Assembly (NCBI GenBank): GCA_017619905.1
Contig: JAFZRK010000148.1
Span: forward strand, 1-22,289
Length of the DNA: 22,289 nucleotides
Direction of reading: 5' to 3'
From: Bacillota bacterium
Lineage (GTDB): Bacteria > Bacillota > Clostridia > Peptostreptococcales > Anaerovoracaceae
A program made the position numbers and the translations under genes. A model generated the notes under the pieces. It was not told the origin of the DNA. It worked only from the letters and a program-made list of their open reading frames with translations, and did not search any database. Shown one piece after another: positions 1-7,920 of the stretch; the stretch's first letter is position 1; each line of letters starts with the position of its first letter.

Positions 1-56
1 CCGGGTCCGCGGCCGCGTTCCTCGTCGGTCTTTTTTCTGGTCTGCTGATCACTCAT
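1..56 (-). CDS. Second half of heterodimeric ABC exporter, N-terminal fragment (partial)
   Basis: Only the first 18 codons are in the window; the protein begins MSDQQTRKKTDEERGRGP. The ATG at 56-54 lies inside the end of the preceding exporter gene, giving an 8-base overlap (ATGAGTGA) that indicates translational coupling. A charged, Arg/Gly-rich, unstructured N-terminus before the first membrane helix is common in the second subunit of Firmicutes heterodimeric ABC exporters. The identification as the partner subunit rests on this context plus the degenerate ATP site of the neighbour, not on any domain seen here. Confidence 0.6.
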   Translation of the reverse strand, partial: MSDQQTRKKTDEERGRGP

Positions 57-1776
57 CGAAGTCACCTCCCTTCGTCTGGGATTCATAGACTTCCTGATAG
101 ATCGTATTGCCTGCCAGGAGCTCGTCGTGAGTGCCCATTCCGCTTATCCGGCCGTTGTCCAGGACGATTATAAGGTCCGCGTCCTTTACGGAGGATATGC
201 GCTGGGCGATTATTATCTTGGTGCATTCCGGCATGGCGGTCTTAAGGCCGTCCCGGATGGCTTTCTCGGTCGCAGTGTCAACAGCGCTGGTGGAGTCGTC
301 GAATATGATTATCTTCGGCTGTGTAAGCAGAGCCCTGGCTATGCAGAGACGCTGCCTCTGGCCTCCGGAGAAGTTGTTTCCGCCCTGCTCCACGGGGGCC
401 TCGAGTCCTTCCGGAAGCTTGGAAACGAACTCCCAGGCCTGCGCGGTCTTGAGCGCTTCCGTTATCTGCTCATCGGTGGCGTTCTCGTTGCCCCAGCGCA
501 TGTTGCCTGCTACGGTGCCTTCGAAGAGCACGTTCTTCTGAAGGACCATGGCTACGTTCTTCCTGAGGGTATCAAGATCCAGTTCCCTTACGTCCGTGCC
601 GCCGACAGACACGCTGCCTTCCCTTACGTCGTAGAGCCGCGGGATGAGCTGCACCAGACTGGTCTTGCCGCTTCCTGTGCCGCCGATGATGCCCACGGTC
701 TGACCGCTCTTTATGGTAAAGCTTGCGTCCTTAAGGCAGGGCTTGGCGTTCGCGTAGGCGAAGTCCACGTCGTCGAACACTATGGAGCCGTCCTTTATCT
801 CCATTACAGGATCTTCCGGCTGGGCTATGTCCGTCTCCGCGTCCAGGACCTCAATGATCCTCTTGGCCGCCGCCTTGGACATCGTCAGCATAAGGACCAG
901 CATGGAGGACATCATCAAGCTCATGAGTATCTGCATTACGTACGAGAACATGCTCATGAGCTGGCCGGTGGTCATGGTGGAGCTGATGCACATCCTTGCG
1001 CCTATCCAGGAGATGAGGAGCATGCACGCGTACATGCAGAATGTCATCAGCGGGCCGTTGAGCACCACTATGTGCTCCGCCTTTACGGAGGTGTCGCGCA
1101 CGTCCGTGGAGACTTCGTCGAACTTTGCGATCTCCTGCTCTTCGCGCACGAAGGTCTTTACGACCCTTATGCCGCGGACGTTCTCCTGCACTACTGTGTT
1201 AAGCTTGTCGAACAGCGAGAACACCCTCTCAAAGAGCGGGAACGCGAACTTCATTATGAAGAACAGTCCCACTGCCAGGATGGGCAGCACGCATATGAAT
1301 ACCAGCGGCAGACGCTTGTTGATGCGGAACGCCGCTATCAGCGCGAACACCACGCTCGTGGGCGCGCGGAACAGCATCCTGGTGAGCATCATGTAGCACA
1401 TCTGCACCTGGGTTATGTCCCTGGTCATCCTCGTTACGAGTCCGGCCGTGGTGAACTTGTCCACGTTGCTGAACGAGAACTTCTGGATGTTGTAATACAT
1501 GTCCTTGCGGACGTTGCTGGCAAAGCCGGCCGCGCCCGTTGACGCGAACACTCCGCCCAGTACGCCGAAGACCATGGACAGGAACGCAAGAATGAGCAGC
1601 TTAAAGCCCATGCTCTTGACGAACGCCATGTCGCCTACGTCTATGCCCTTGTCTATGAGGTCGGCCATGTAGAGCGGTATCAGCACGCTCAGGACCACCT
1701 CCGCCACGACCATGACAGGCGACAGGAAGGTGAATATCTTGTATTCCCTTATGCACTTGGATAATCGTTTGATCAT
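49..1776 (-). CDS. Heterodimeric ABC exporter subunit (fused membrane and ATPase domains), degenerate ATP site
   Basis: A 575-residue half-transporter. It has an N-terminal six-helix membrane domain (about residues 15-300) followed by an ATPase domain (about 330-570). Visible motifs are Walker A GGTGSGKTS (365-373), Q-loop Gln413, signature FSGGQ (469-473), Walker B IIIFDD (489-494) and the D-loop SAVD. The position normally held by the catalytic Glu is Asp494, and the switch His is replaced by Gln525 (AQRIS). Both changes are typical of the first subunit of LmrC/BmrC/TM287-type heterodimers, where one ATP site is non-hydrolytic. The likely role is export of drugs, lipids or peptides across the cytoplasmic membrane; the substrate is unknown. 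It sits 11 bases downstream of the lipoprotein gene and overlaps the next transporter gene, so the three form one operon. The ATG start has an AAGGAAA Shine-Dalgarno sequence. Confidence 0.92.
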   Translation of the reverse strand: MIKRLSKCIREYKIFTFLSPVMVVAEVVLSVLIPLYMADLIDKGIDVGDMAFVKSMGFKLLILAFLSMVFGVLGGVFASTGAAGFASNVRKDMYYNIQKFSFSNVDKFTTAGLVTRMTRDITQVQMCYMMLTRMLFRAPTSVVFALIAAFRINKRLPLVFICVLPILAVGLFFIMKFAFPLFERVFSLFDKLNTVVQENVRGIRVVKTFVREEQEIAKFDEVSTDVRDTSVKAEHIVVLNGPLMTFCMYACMLLISWIGARMCISSTMTTGQLMSMFSYVMQILMSLMMSSMLVLMLTMSKAAAKRIIEVLDAETDIAQPEDPVMEIKDGSIVFDDVDFAYANAKPCLKDASFTIKSGQTVGIIGGTGSGKTSLVQLIPRLYDVREGSVSVGGTDVRELDLDTLRKNVAMVLQKNVLFEGTVAGNMRWGNENATDEQITEALKTAQAWEFVSKLPEGLEAPVEQGGNNFSGGQRQRLCIARALLTQPKIIIFDDSTSAVDTATEKAIRDGLKTAMPECTKIIIAQRISSVKDADLIIVLDNGRISGMGTHDELLAGNTIYQEVYESQTKGGDFDE

Positions 1777-1787
1777 TTACCGTTTCC

Positions 1788-3215
1788 TTAGAACATAACA
1801 TCCGGAACGAATACCAGCGTTCCGCCCTCATCGAAGTAGAACATCCCCAGAAGCTCTTCGTAGGTGAAGTCCTCCGACATCCTGCTTCCGCTGTAGTCCG
1901 TGTAGAACTCGTCCGCATCCGCGGCTGCAAGGAAGCTCTCCATGTCGTAGCCCATCATGCCGAGGAACTCCTCCGGAGATACCTGACCGCCCTTATCCGG
2001 GACGTAGAAGTATCTGTGGCCCCACGTAGCAGCGCCGGAGCCCTCTGCGGAGCCGATGGAGCAGTCTATCAGGATCTCGTAGTTCTTTCCGATCTTTATG
2101 ACCGAATAATCCGCCCTGCGGACTATGTAGCTCTCGGAGGCATCCGCCGCGAGCGTGGTCTCGTCCGAGGTGAGCTCGTAGGCGCAGTCCTCTTCTATGG
2201 CAAGGTTGAGCAGATCCGCGCCGGGCAGACCGTCCTTTATCTTAGGAATGCGCACATCCAGGATGATCTTGCCAGGCAGGTTGAAATGCGCCTCCCTGGC
2301 GGTCTCGGTTATCTCAGGATACTCCGGACGCACGTAGCTTGTATTGTCCCTGAACCAGGTGGACGCCATCGGGGTCCTGCCGTTTTCGAGCGTTATGTTC
2401 GCCGTGACGTCGGAAGATACCGACACGCCTTCGTAGGTCCAGCTCTCGGTGAACGTCCACGAGCAGGCGGTAAGGTTCCCCTTATCGTCCAGATAATACT
2501 CCGCGCTGACGTTGGACAGCGTGTAATACGCGCCGCTGACGCTGCTGTCCTCGGACAGGACGCGCCTGAACGACGTCCCCACGGACAGCAGATAGGAGGA
2601 ATACTCGAACTTTATGCTCTCCAGTTCCTCCAGTTCCGGGATTTCGAAGATCAGCGCCTCGAGCGCGGGCAGAGTCTTATGCCCTGTCTCCGCGGCGCCT
2701 TCCACCCATTCCACGGTGCCGTTATCGTGATCCGTCCTGGTATATTTGTACTTTATGCCTTGATACTGCAGTTCGCCTTCGCGGGCTTCCGATCCGTCCG
2801 TTCCGATAAGCCGGACCATCTCCACCTGACCGTCCTTATCCGTATAGAAGCTGGTGATATAGACGTCAGTGCCCTCGGAAGTCCACGTGGAAGCGCCGGA
2901 TGTAGTCGTCATCCTGTAGACGCGCTCCGTCGTAAGCTCTCCTTCCCCGCTGCTTCCCGCGGCTTCGCAGAGGGCTTTCAGCTGCTTATAGAGCTTCTCC
3001 TCCTGCGTAAGTCCGGCATCCGGATCCGCCTCGTTTCCCTGCGGTCCCTGATCCGGGACCGCCTCGTTGGATGGCTGAGCATTGCCGTTCTGCCCGGACG
3101 GAGCGTCGTTATTCGACGAGTTGCCGTTCTTAGGCGCGCAGGCGCACAGCATCAGTAGCAGCGCCATTATGAGCGCCGCCGCCTTTACATGTCTTTTGAA
3201 TCCCTTTTGAATCAT
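1788..3215 (-). CDS. Lipoprotein with possible RsiV/PdaC-like (DUF4163/DUF3298) C-terminal region
   Basis: A 475-residue exported protein. It has a basic N-terminus, a hydrophobic stretch (AALIMALLLML) and a lipobox LCAC, so it should be lipid-anchored on the outer face of the membrane. A low-complexity Asn/Gly/Pro/Gln linker follows. The body is beta-rich with repeated Thr/Ser/Tyr pairs. The last ~170 residues (from ILDVRIPKI, through YEILIDCSIGS, to YFYVPDKGG and the acidic end) resemble in layout the DUF4163/DUF3298 domains of RsiV and PdaC; this is a tentative match by eye. I chose the ATG at 3215 because AGGGGA lies 5 bases upstream; an in-frame TTG 18 bases earlier has no such site. It is the first gene of the exporter operon, so it may be a substrate-binding, sensing or accessory lipoprotein. 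Function unknown. Confidence 0.8.
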   Translation of the reverse strand: MIQKGFKRHVKAAALIMALLLMLCACAPKNGNSSNNDAPSGQNGNAQPSNEAVPDQGPQGNEADPDAGLTQEEKLYKQLKALCEAAGSSGEGELTTERVYRMTTTSGASTWTSEGTDVYITSFYTDKDGQVEMVRLIGTDGSEAREGELQYQGIKYKYTRTDHDNGTVEWVEGAAETGHKTLPALEALIFEIPELEELESIKFEYSSYLLSVGTSFRRVLSEDSSVSGAYYTLSNVSAEYYLDDKGNLTACSWTFTESWTYEGVSVSSDVTANITLENGRTPMASTWFRDNTSYVRPEYPEITETAREAHFNLPGKIILDVRIPKIKDGLPGADLLNLAIEEDCAYELTSDETTLAADASESYIVRRADYSVIKIGKNYEILIDCSIGSAEGSGAATWGHRYFYVPDKGGQVSPEEFLGMMGYDMESFLAAADADEFYTDYSGSRMSEDFTYEELLGMFYFDEGGTLVFVPDVMF

Positions 3216-3256
3216 ATCTATCCCCTGAAACAAGTTGTAACTATCATAATTTAGTT

Positions 3257-3262
3257 ATTATA
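3257..3262 (-). promoter_or_regulatory. Possible -10 box for lipoprotein/exporter operon
   Basis: A consensus TATAAT lies on the minus strand about 42 bases upstream of the lipoprotein ATG, in the AT-rich divergent intergenic region. No convincing -35 box is found 16-18 bases upstream of it, so the promoter is tentative. A second TATACT lies further upstream on the same strand. Confidence 0.35.
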
Positions 3263-3344
3263 TCAAATTTTTTCTATAGTATAACGCCAAAATGTGTAAA
3301 AGCTGTGTTTTTTAGCGATTTTACTCATTTGGCGACTTTTTCTG

Positions 3345-3358
3345 TGAACAGGTGTTTA
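3345..3358. promoter_or_regulatory. Candidate TetR operator 1 (14-bp imperfect palindrome)
   Basis: TGAACAGGTGTTTA reads T(G/A)AAC-N4-GTT(T/C)A on either strand and overlaps the -35 box of the regulator's promoter. It is the inverted counterpart of operator 2: bases 3345-3359 match the reverse complement of 3391-3405 at 11 of 15 positions, with only the central four differing. A position over the promoter in front of its own regulator gene is what is expected for autorepression by a TetR protein. Confidence 0.6.
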
Positions 3359-3383
3359 CTTTTTGCGCGAAGCGTTATAGAAT
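3355..3383 (+). promoter_or_regulatory. Promoter of the tetR-ABC-permease operon
   Basis: A -35 box TTTACT (3355-3360) and a -10 box TAGAAT (3378-3383) are separated by exactly 17 bases. The -10 box has five of six consensus bases and the -35 has four. The ATG of the regulator is 26 bases past the -10. The -35 is embedded in the left palindrome described as operator 1. Confidence 0.65.
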
Positions 3384-3391
3384 ATCAAAAG

Positions 3392-3405
3392 TAAACGGAG
3401 GTTCA
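3392..3405. promoter_or_regulatory. Candidate TetR operator 2 (14-bp imperfect palindrome)
   Basis: TAAACGGAGGTTCA has the same T(A/G)AAC-N4-GTT(C/T)A layout as operator 1, centred 47 bp downstream of it. It contains the GGAGG ribosome-binding site of the regulator gene in its spacer. With operator 1 it brackets the -10 box and transcription start, so two bound dimers would block both initiation and early elongation. Confidence 0.55.
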
Positions 3406-3408
3406 TTT

Positions 3409-4035
3409 ATGCCGCAGGTACAAAAAGACGAAGTAAGAGAGACCATTCTGGATTCCGCCAGGAAGGAATTCCTGGAGCACGGGTTCGAGGGCTCTTCCAT
3501 GAGGCGCATAGCCCTCAAAAGCAAGATGACCGTGGGGAACCTGTACAGGTACTTCAAGAACAAGGAAGAACTGAGCAATACCATAGTCTCCCCTACCCTT
3601 AAGATCTTCAACGATACCGTACGGGAACTGAGCGGAGGCCTCATTTCCTTCGGCGCGGAGAACGATCAGATCGACATGCCGCTTCCGCTTATCAAGGAAC
3701 GCCTCAGCACCATGAGCGACCGCCTCGTGGACATCTACGACGCCCACAAGATAGAAGTCAGCATACTCATGATGGGCACGGAGCTGAACAAACAGATAAC
3801 CGACTGGTTCGCGGACCTCATAGCCGCGCTCATAGCCGGGAACTTCAGCATGCTTGACCGCAAGGACGAGCGTCTGGCCATCCTGTCGCAGTGCTACGCG
3901 CACTCCATCTTCAGCGGAATCAAGACGATACTCAGAGAGTCGAAAAGCAGCAAGGAAGACATGCGTCTTATGGTGAGGATATACCTCAACTCCTTCCTCT
4001 CCATGCTGGATAACGACATCTCCGCGTTAGTGTAG
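3409..4035 (+). CDS. TetR/AcrR-family transcriptional regulator
   Basis: A 208-residue protein of the usual TetR length. The N-terminal helix-turn-helix is clear: ARKEFLEHGFEGSSMRRIA, then SKMTVGNLYRYFKNKEEL, the recognition helix followed by the conserved YxYFxxKEEL element. The C-terminal ~140 residues are helical and should hold the ligand pocket and dimer face; the ligand is not predictable. I chose the ATG at 3409 because GGAGG lies seven bases upstream (3397-3401); a GTG at 3352 would place the start inside the promoter. The next gene starts ten bases after the stop, so the regulator is co-transcribed with the ABC transporter and probably represses the operon in response to a toxic or envelope-active compound. 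Confidence 0.92.
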   Translation: MPQVQKDEVRETILDSARKEFLEHGFEGSSMRRIALKSKMTVGNLYRYFKNKEELSNTIVSPTLKIFNDTVRELSGGLISFGAENDQIDMPLPLIKERLSTMSDRLVDIYDAHKIEVSILMMGTELNKQITDWFADLIAALIAGNFSMLDRKDERLAILSQCYAHSIFSGIKTILRESKSSKEDMRLMVRIYLNSFLSMLDNDISALV

Positions 4036-4044
4036 GTGAAGGCC

Positions 4045-4746
4045 ATGAGCTTCATAGAATTCGAGAACGTAAGCAAGATATACACCATGGGCGAGGTCGA
4101 GATCAAAGCGCTCGACGGGGTCTCGTTCGAAATAGACAAGGGCGAGTTCGCAGTGGTCCTGGGCGCGAGCGGCGCGGGAAAGACTACCATACTCAACCTT
4201 CTGGGCGGCATGGATACCGTAAGTTCCGGACGCATAACCGTGGACGGGAACGACATCTCCGGCGCCTCGGACAAGGATCTGTGCGACTACAGGCGCTGCG
4301 ACATCGGCTTCGTGTTCCAGTTCTACAACCTGGTACAGAACCTTACCGCAAGGGAGAACGTGGACCTCGCCAGGCAGCTGTGCAAGGATCCGCTGGATTC
4401 CATCGAAGTGCTCAGGATGGTCGGTCTGGAAGCCCGCAAGGACAACTTCCCTTCCCAGCTTTCCGGAGGCGAGCAGCAGCGCGTGGCCATAGCGAGGGCC
4501 GTGGCAAAGAACCCCAAGCTCCTGCTCTGCGACGAGCCCACGGGCGCTCTGGACTACGTAACGGGCAAGCAGGTCCTTAAGGTACTTCAGGACATGTGCA
4601 AAGAAAAAGGCATGACGGTCGTCATGATAACCCACAACAGCGCCCTGGCGGCCATGGGCCGCAAGATAATCCGCGTAAAGAGCGGAAAGATAGAATCCGT
4701 GGAGATCAACAGCGATCCCAGGAAGATAGAAGACATAGAATACTGA
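4045..4746 (+). CDS. ABC transporter ATPase, LolD/MacB type
   Basis: A 233-residue stand-alone ATPase that powers the FtsX-type permease encoded next. Visible motifs are Walker [10 protein letters not shown] (residues 40-48), Q-loop Gln92 in FQFYNLV, signature [14 protein letters not shown] (from 139), Walker B LLLCDE with catalytic Glu164, the D-loop GALD and switch His197 in ITHNS. The EPTGALD and LSGGEQQR wording is typical of the LolD/MacB/FtsE group, which drives shape changes in membrane proteins rather than classic import. The ATG at 4045 is chosen because AGGTGA lies five bases upstream; an in-frame GTG at 4036, directly after the regulator's stop codon, is the alternative. Confidence 0.93.
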   Translation: MSFIEFENVSKIYTMGEVEIKALDGVSFEIDKGEFAVVLGASGAGKTTILNLLGGMDTVSSGRITVDGNDISGASDKDLCDYRRCDIGFVFQFYNLVQNLTARENVDLARQLCKDPLDSIEVLRMVGLEARKDNFPSQLSGGEQQRVAIARAVAKNPKLLLCDEPTGALDYVTGKQVLKVLQDMCKEKGMTVVMITHNSALAAMGRKIIRVKSGKIESVEINSDPRKIEDIEY

Positions 4747-4774
4747 TACAAATTACGCCCGGCGGCGTCTTCCG

Positions 4775-7700
4775 ATGTTCAACAAAGATACACTTCGTCT
4801 GATACGGAAAAGTTCAAACAGATTCCTCTCGCTCCTGATGATAGTCCTCATCGGCACTGCTTTCATGATGGGGCTTCTTTCTTCGCGCACGATAATGGAG
4901 AAGAGCGTGGACGTCTACGCGGACGAGTACCGGCTGCACGACCTGCAGTTCTATTCCTCCTACGGGTTCTGCGAAGAAGACGTGGAAGCCATAGCCGAAG
5001 ACGAGAGCATAGACGAAGTGTTCGCAAGCCGCTTCTCTGACGTGCTGAGCGCGGATCAGGACGGCGTCGTAAGGGTCACCAGAGTCGAGGAAGTCGAAAG
5101 ATCCATCGACCTCTTCGAGCTCATAGACGGCCGGATGCCGGTAAACAACGACGAGGCCCTGGTGCTGGACGTAGGAATGACCAAGGGCGAAAGGCACGTC
5201 GGTGAAGTGTTCCGCCTCTTCCTTGAGGACGAGGACATAAACGACAAACTGTACCACAAGACCTACACCATAGTAGGCGTGGTAAAGACTCCCGCGTACC
5301 TGGCCAAGACTCTGGGAACCAGCTTGCTTCACAACAGGAATCTGGAGCTGGTGATATACGTCCCCTCCTTCAACTTCAAGTCCGATTATTACACCACGGT
5401 CTACGCAACGCTGAAAGGCGCCGCGGAATACGACGGTTTCAGCCGCGGGTACAGCGATCTGGTCGCCGGGACCATAGACGACATGGAGCCGCTGGTCCGC
5501 AGACAGCAGGAGTATCTTAAAGGGTCTCTTCTTGCGGACTACACCAAAGAGATAGAGGACGGCGAAAAGGAACTGGAGGAGAAGCGCGCCGAAGGCCAGC
5601 AGCAGCTGGACGACGCGAAGCAGCAGCTGGACGACGCGAACATACAGATAATTAGCGGAGAAACGCAGATCAAGACGCTCGAGGCAGCGCTGGCCACCCT
5701 GCTCCAAAGGCAGAGGGATCTGGAGAATAAATACGGTCCGGGCGCGGAAGCAGCAAAGCAGAACGTGGCGCAGGCGGAAGCCGAGAGCGGCATGGAGTTC
5801 ACCGAGCTGGTGGCGCAGGTCACGGCGGACTACGCGTCCTACGGGGCGTACAGAAACCTGCTGGATACGCTGCCGGACGGCGAGTATTCCCAGCAGATCC
5901 GGACCAACATGGACGCCCTTAACGCCAAGTATCCGGAAGGCGTATCCGCCTACTACGAAAAGATAAGGTCCATATCGGAAGACCGCATATACTACGACGT
6001 CTTCATCCGCGAGATGGAACTGGCCGCGGAAGCCGAGCAGCGCGCCCGCAGCGAGATCGGAAAGCTCCGTTACAGCGTACGTGTCGGCAAGGAGCAGTAC
6101 GAAGAAGGCCTTGAGGAATATCAGAAAGGCCTGCTTGAATTCAACACCGAGATAGAGAAGGCAGAGCTGGAACTGCGCAAGGCAAAGCAGCAGCTGGAGG
6201 AGCTTCCGGACGCGGAATGGACCGTCCTGGACCGCGACAGCCACTACTCCACCTACATGTACTCCGGCAACGCAAAGCAGATGGGATCCATTGGAATAGC
6301 GCTCCCTGTGCTCTTCTTCCTTGTGGCCGCCCTTGTGTGCCTCACCACGATGACACGCCTCGTGGACGAACAGCGCGGACAGATAGGCATATTCAGAGCC
6401 CTTGGCTTCTCGCGAGGAGCCATCACCGGAAAGTACACCGCCTACGCCCTTTCGGCTTCGCTGACAGGAAGCGCCATAGGCATGGTGGTCGGCATGGCGA
6501 TATTCCCCGTTGTCATCTACGAGACCTGGCGACTGATGTACGACCTTCCGGACAGGATAATGGTCCACCCCCCGCTCTACATAGCGATCTGCGTGCTGTC
6601 GTTCGCCTTGCTTATGAGCGGCGTAACGATCTATGTCGTCAACAAGACTCTCCGCGAGCAGCCAAGCCAGCTGATGAGGCCCAAGCCGCCCAAGAACGCC
6701 AAAAAAGTCATCCTGGAGAAGATCCCTCTTATATGGGACCGCCTGTCCTTCACGGGAAAGATAACTGCCCGCAACCTCATACGCTACAAGGCCAGAGCGC
6801 TCATGACCATAATCGGCGTGGCCGGATGCACAGGTCTTCTGGTAGTCGGCTGGGGCATAAAGGATTCCATCAACGATATTGTGGCCATACAGTTCGGGCA
6901 GATATACAACTACGATTACACCGTTACCCTTGAGGGCGACGAGCGTATAGACGAGCTTGTGGACGTGCTCAAGAAGGACGACGCCAACGAAGCGGTAGCG
7001 CCCTACATGACCTACGCCAGCAAGGTCTATCTGGAAGACAGCGACGCGGCCATAAACGTTGTAGTGATGGACGCCCGCGACGGCAACGACATGCTTAACC
7101 TGCGCGCCACGGACAGGACCACCCCGCTTCGCATACGCAACAGCGGAATACTTATAAGCGAGAAATTCTGCAGGAATCACGGGATACAGGACGGCGACAT
7201 AATAACCATAGAATCCGCCTCAGGCCTTAAGGCGCAGGTCCGTGTGAACGCCGTGTTCGAACTGTACTTCCAGCACTACATTTACATGTCGGAGGACTAC
7301 TACGAGAGCATCTTCGACGAACCGGTCCACTACAATTCCATTGTCATACGCAACAGCGAGGAGACTGCGGCGGAGATAGAGGAGCAGATCGGCGGACAGG
7401 ACGGCTACGAGAGCATAATGGACTTCTCCGGACTTACGGAGCAGTTCACGAACATGATAGCCGCCATAGACTTCATTATCCTGGTCGTGGTCCTGACGGC
7501 CGGAGCGCTTGCGTTCGTGGTGCTGATAAACCTTACGCAGGTAAACATCAGCGAAAGGATAAGGGAGATAGCAACGCTCAAGGTGCTGGGCTTCCACGAC
7601 GTGGAGGTGGACTCCTATCTGTTCAAGGAGATAATGATACTGGCGGCGGCAGGAGCGCTCCTGGGGCTTCCGCTGGGCCGGCTGGAGCATCACTTCATCA

Positions 7701-7867
7701 TGAACATCATCAGCATGGAGGTCGTAATGTTCGGGCAGAACGTGAATACGCTCAGTTATGTTATGGCATTTGCCGTCACAATAGTGTTTACTGTAATCGT
7801 TCTTATGTTTACTAAGCGCCCGCTCAAGAAGGTGCAGATGGTGGAGTCGCTCAAATCAGTCGAATAA
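4775..7867 (+). CDS. FtsX/MacB-type ABC permease with extracytoplasmic coiled coil
   Basis: A 1030-residue permease made of two FtsX-type modules in one chain. Module 1 has a first helix (about 18-36), a large outside region (37-500) and three helices (about 506-526, 556-578, 603-623). Module 2 has a helix (676-695), a MacB-like outside domain (700-895) and three helices (896-919, 952-970, 995-1013). Each module carries the cytoplasmic coupling motif (GIFRALGFSRGAI at 538; IATLKVLGFHDVEV at 932). The outside region of module 1 contains two charged coiled-coil segments (about 255-320 and 410-478) that could form an antiparallel hairpin. It works with the upstream ATPase, 28 bases away. The family includes bacitracin- and peptide-resistance, toxin-export and lipoprotein-release machines; the substrate here is unknown. 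Its stop ends the operon. Confidence 0.92.
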   Translation: MFNKDTLRLIRKSSNRFLSLLMIVLIGTAFMMGLLSSRTIMEKSVDVYADEYRLHDLQFYSSYGFCEEDVEAIAEDESIDEVFASRFSDVLSADQDGVVRVTRVEEVERSIDLFELIDGRMPVNNDEALVLDVGMTKGERHVGEVFRLFLEDEDINDKLYHKTYTIVGVVKTPAYLAKTLGTSLLHNRNLELVIYVPSFNFKSDYYTTVYATLKGAAEYDGFSRGYSDLVAGTIDDMEPLVRRQQEYLKGSLLADYTKEIEDGEKELEEKRAEGQQQLDDAKQQLDDANIQIISGETQIKTLEAALATLLQRQRDLENKYGPGAEAAKQNVAQAEAESGMEFTELVAQVTADYASYGAYRNLLDTLPDGEYSQQIRTNMDALNAKYPEGVSAYYEKIRSISEDRIYYDVFIREMELAAEAEQRARSEIGKLRYSVRVGKEQYEEGLEEYQKGLLEFNTEIEKAELELRKAKQQLEELPDAEWTVLDRDSHYSTYMYSGNAKQMGSIGIALPVLFFLVAALVCLTTMTRLVDEQRGQIGIFRALGFSRGAITGKYTAYALSASLTGSAIGMVVGMAIFPVVIYETWRLMYDLPDRIMVHPPLYIAICVLSFALLMSGVTIYVVNKTLREQPSQLMRPKPPKNAKKVILEKIPLIWDRLSFTGKITARNLIRYKARALMTIIGVAGCTGLLVVGWGIKDSINDIVAIQFGQIYNYDYTVTLEGDERIDELVDVLKKDDANEAVAPYMTYASKVYLEDSDAAINVVVMDARDGNDMLNLRATDRTTPLRIRNSGILISEKFCRNHGIQDGDIITIESASGLKAQVRVNAVFELYFQHYIYMSEDYYESIFDEPVHYNSIVIRNSEETAAEIEEQIGGQDGYESIMDFSGLTEQFTNMIAAIDFIILVVVLTAGALAFVVLINLTQVNISERIREIATLKVLGFHDVEVDSYLFKEIMILAAAGALLGLPLGRLEHHFIMNIISMEVVMFGQNVNTLSYVMAFAVTIVFTVIVLMFTKRPLKKVQMVESLKSVE
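5598..5640 (+). repeat. 21-bp tandem repeat in coiled-coil segment of the permease gene
   Basis: Two adjacent copies of a 21-base unit (core CAGCAGCTGGACGACGCGAA at 5600-5619 and 5621-5640) encode two KQQLDDA-like heptads (residues about 275-288). A unit of exactly seven codons keeps the coiled-coil register, so copy-number change would lengthen the coil by one heptad without a frameshift. Confidence 0.85.
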
Positions 7868-7920
7868 CACCTGATCCCGCTTTTTCAATGTTTCCCGGCT
7901 TACCGCATCAGGGCTTTATA

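Noticed and set aside
127..1542. Long plus-strand open frame opposite the ABC exporter
   Set aside because: It is antisense to a clearly conserved gene; the translation is rich in His, Tyr and Arg with no domain, a shadow of GC-biased third positions.
3216..3233. Six-residue longer start (TTG) for the lipoprotein
   Set aside because: The AGGGGA site is correctly spaced for the ATG at 3215 and would lie inside the coding region if TTG were used.
3352..3408. GTG start 57 bases upstream for the TetR protein
   Set aside because: It lies inside the promoter's -35 region, and the ATG at 3409 has a textbook GGAGG seven bases upstream.
4814..7180. 788-codon minus-strand open frame opposite the permease
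   Set aside because: The plus-strand gene has full FtsX motifs, and the antisense product has no recognisable domain or ribosome-binding site. It is a codon-bias artefact.
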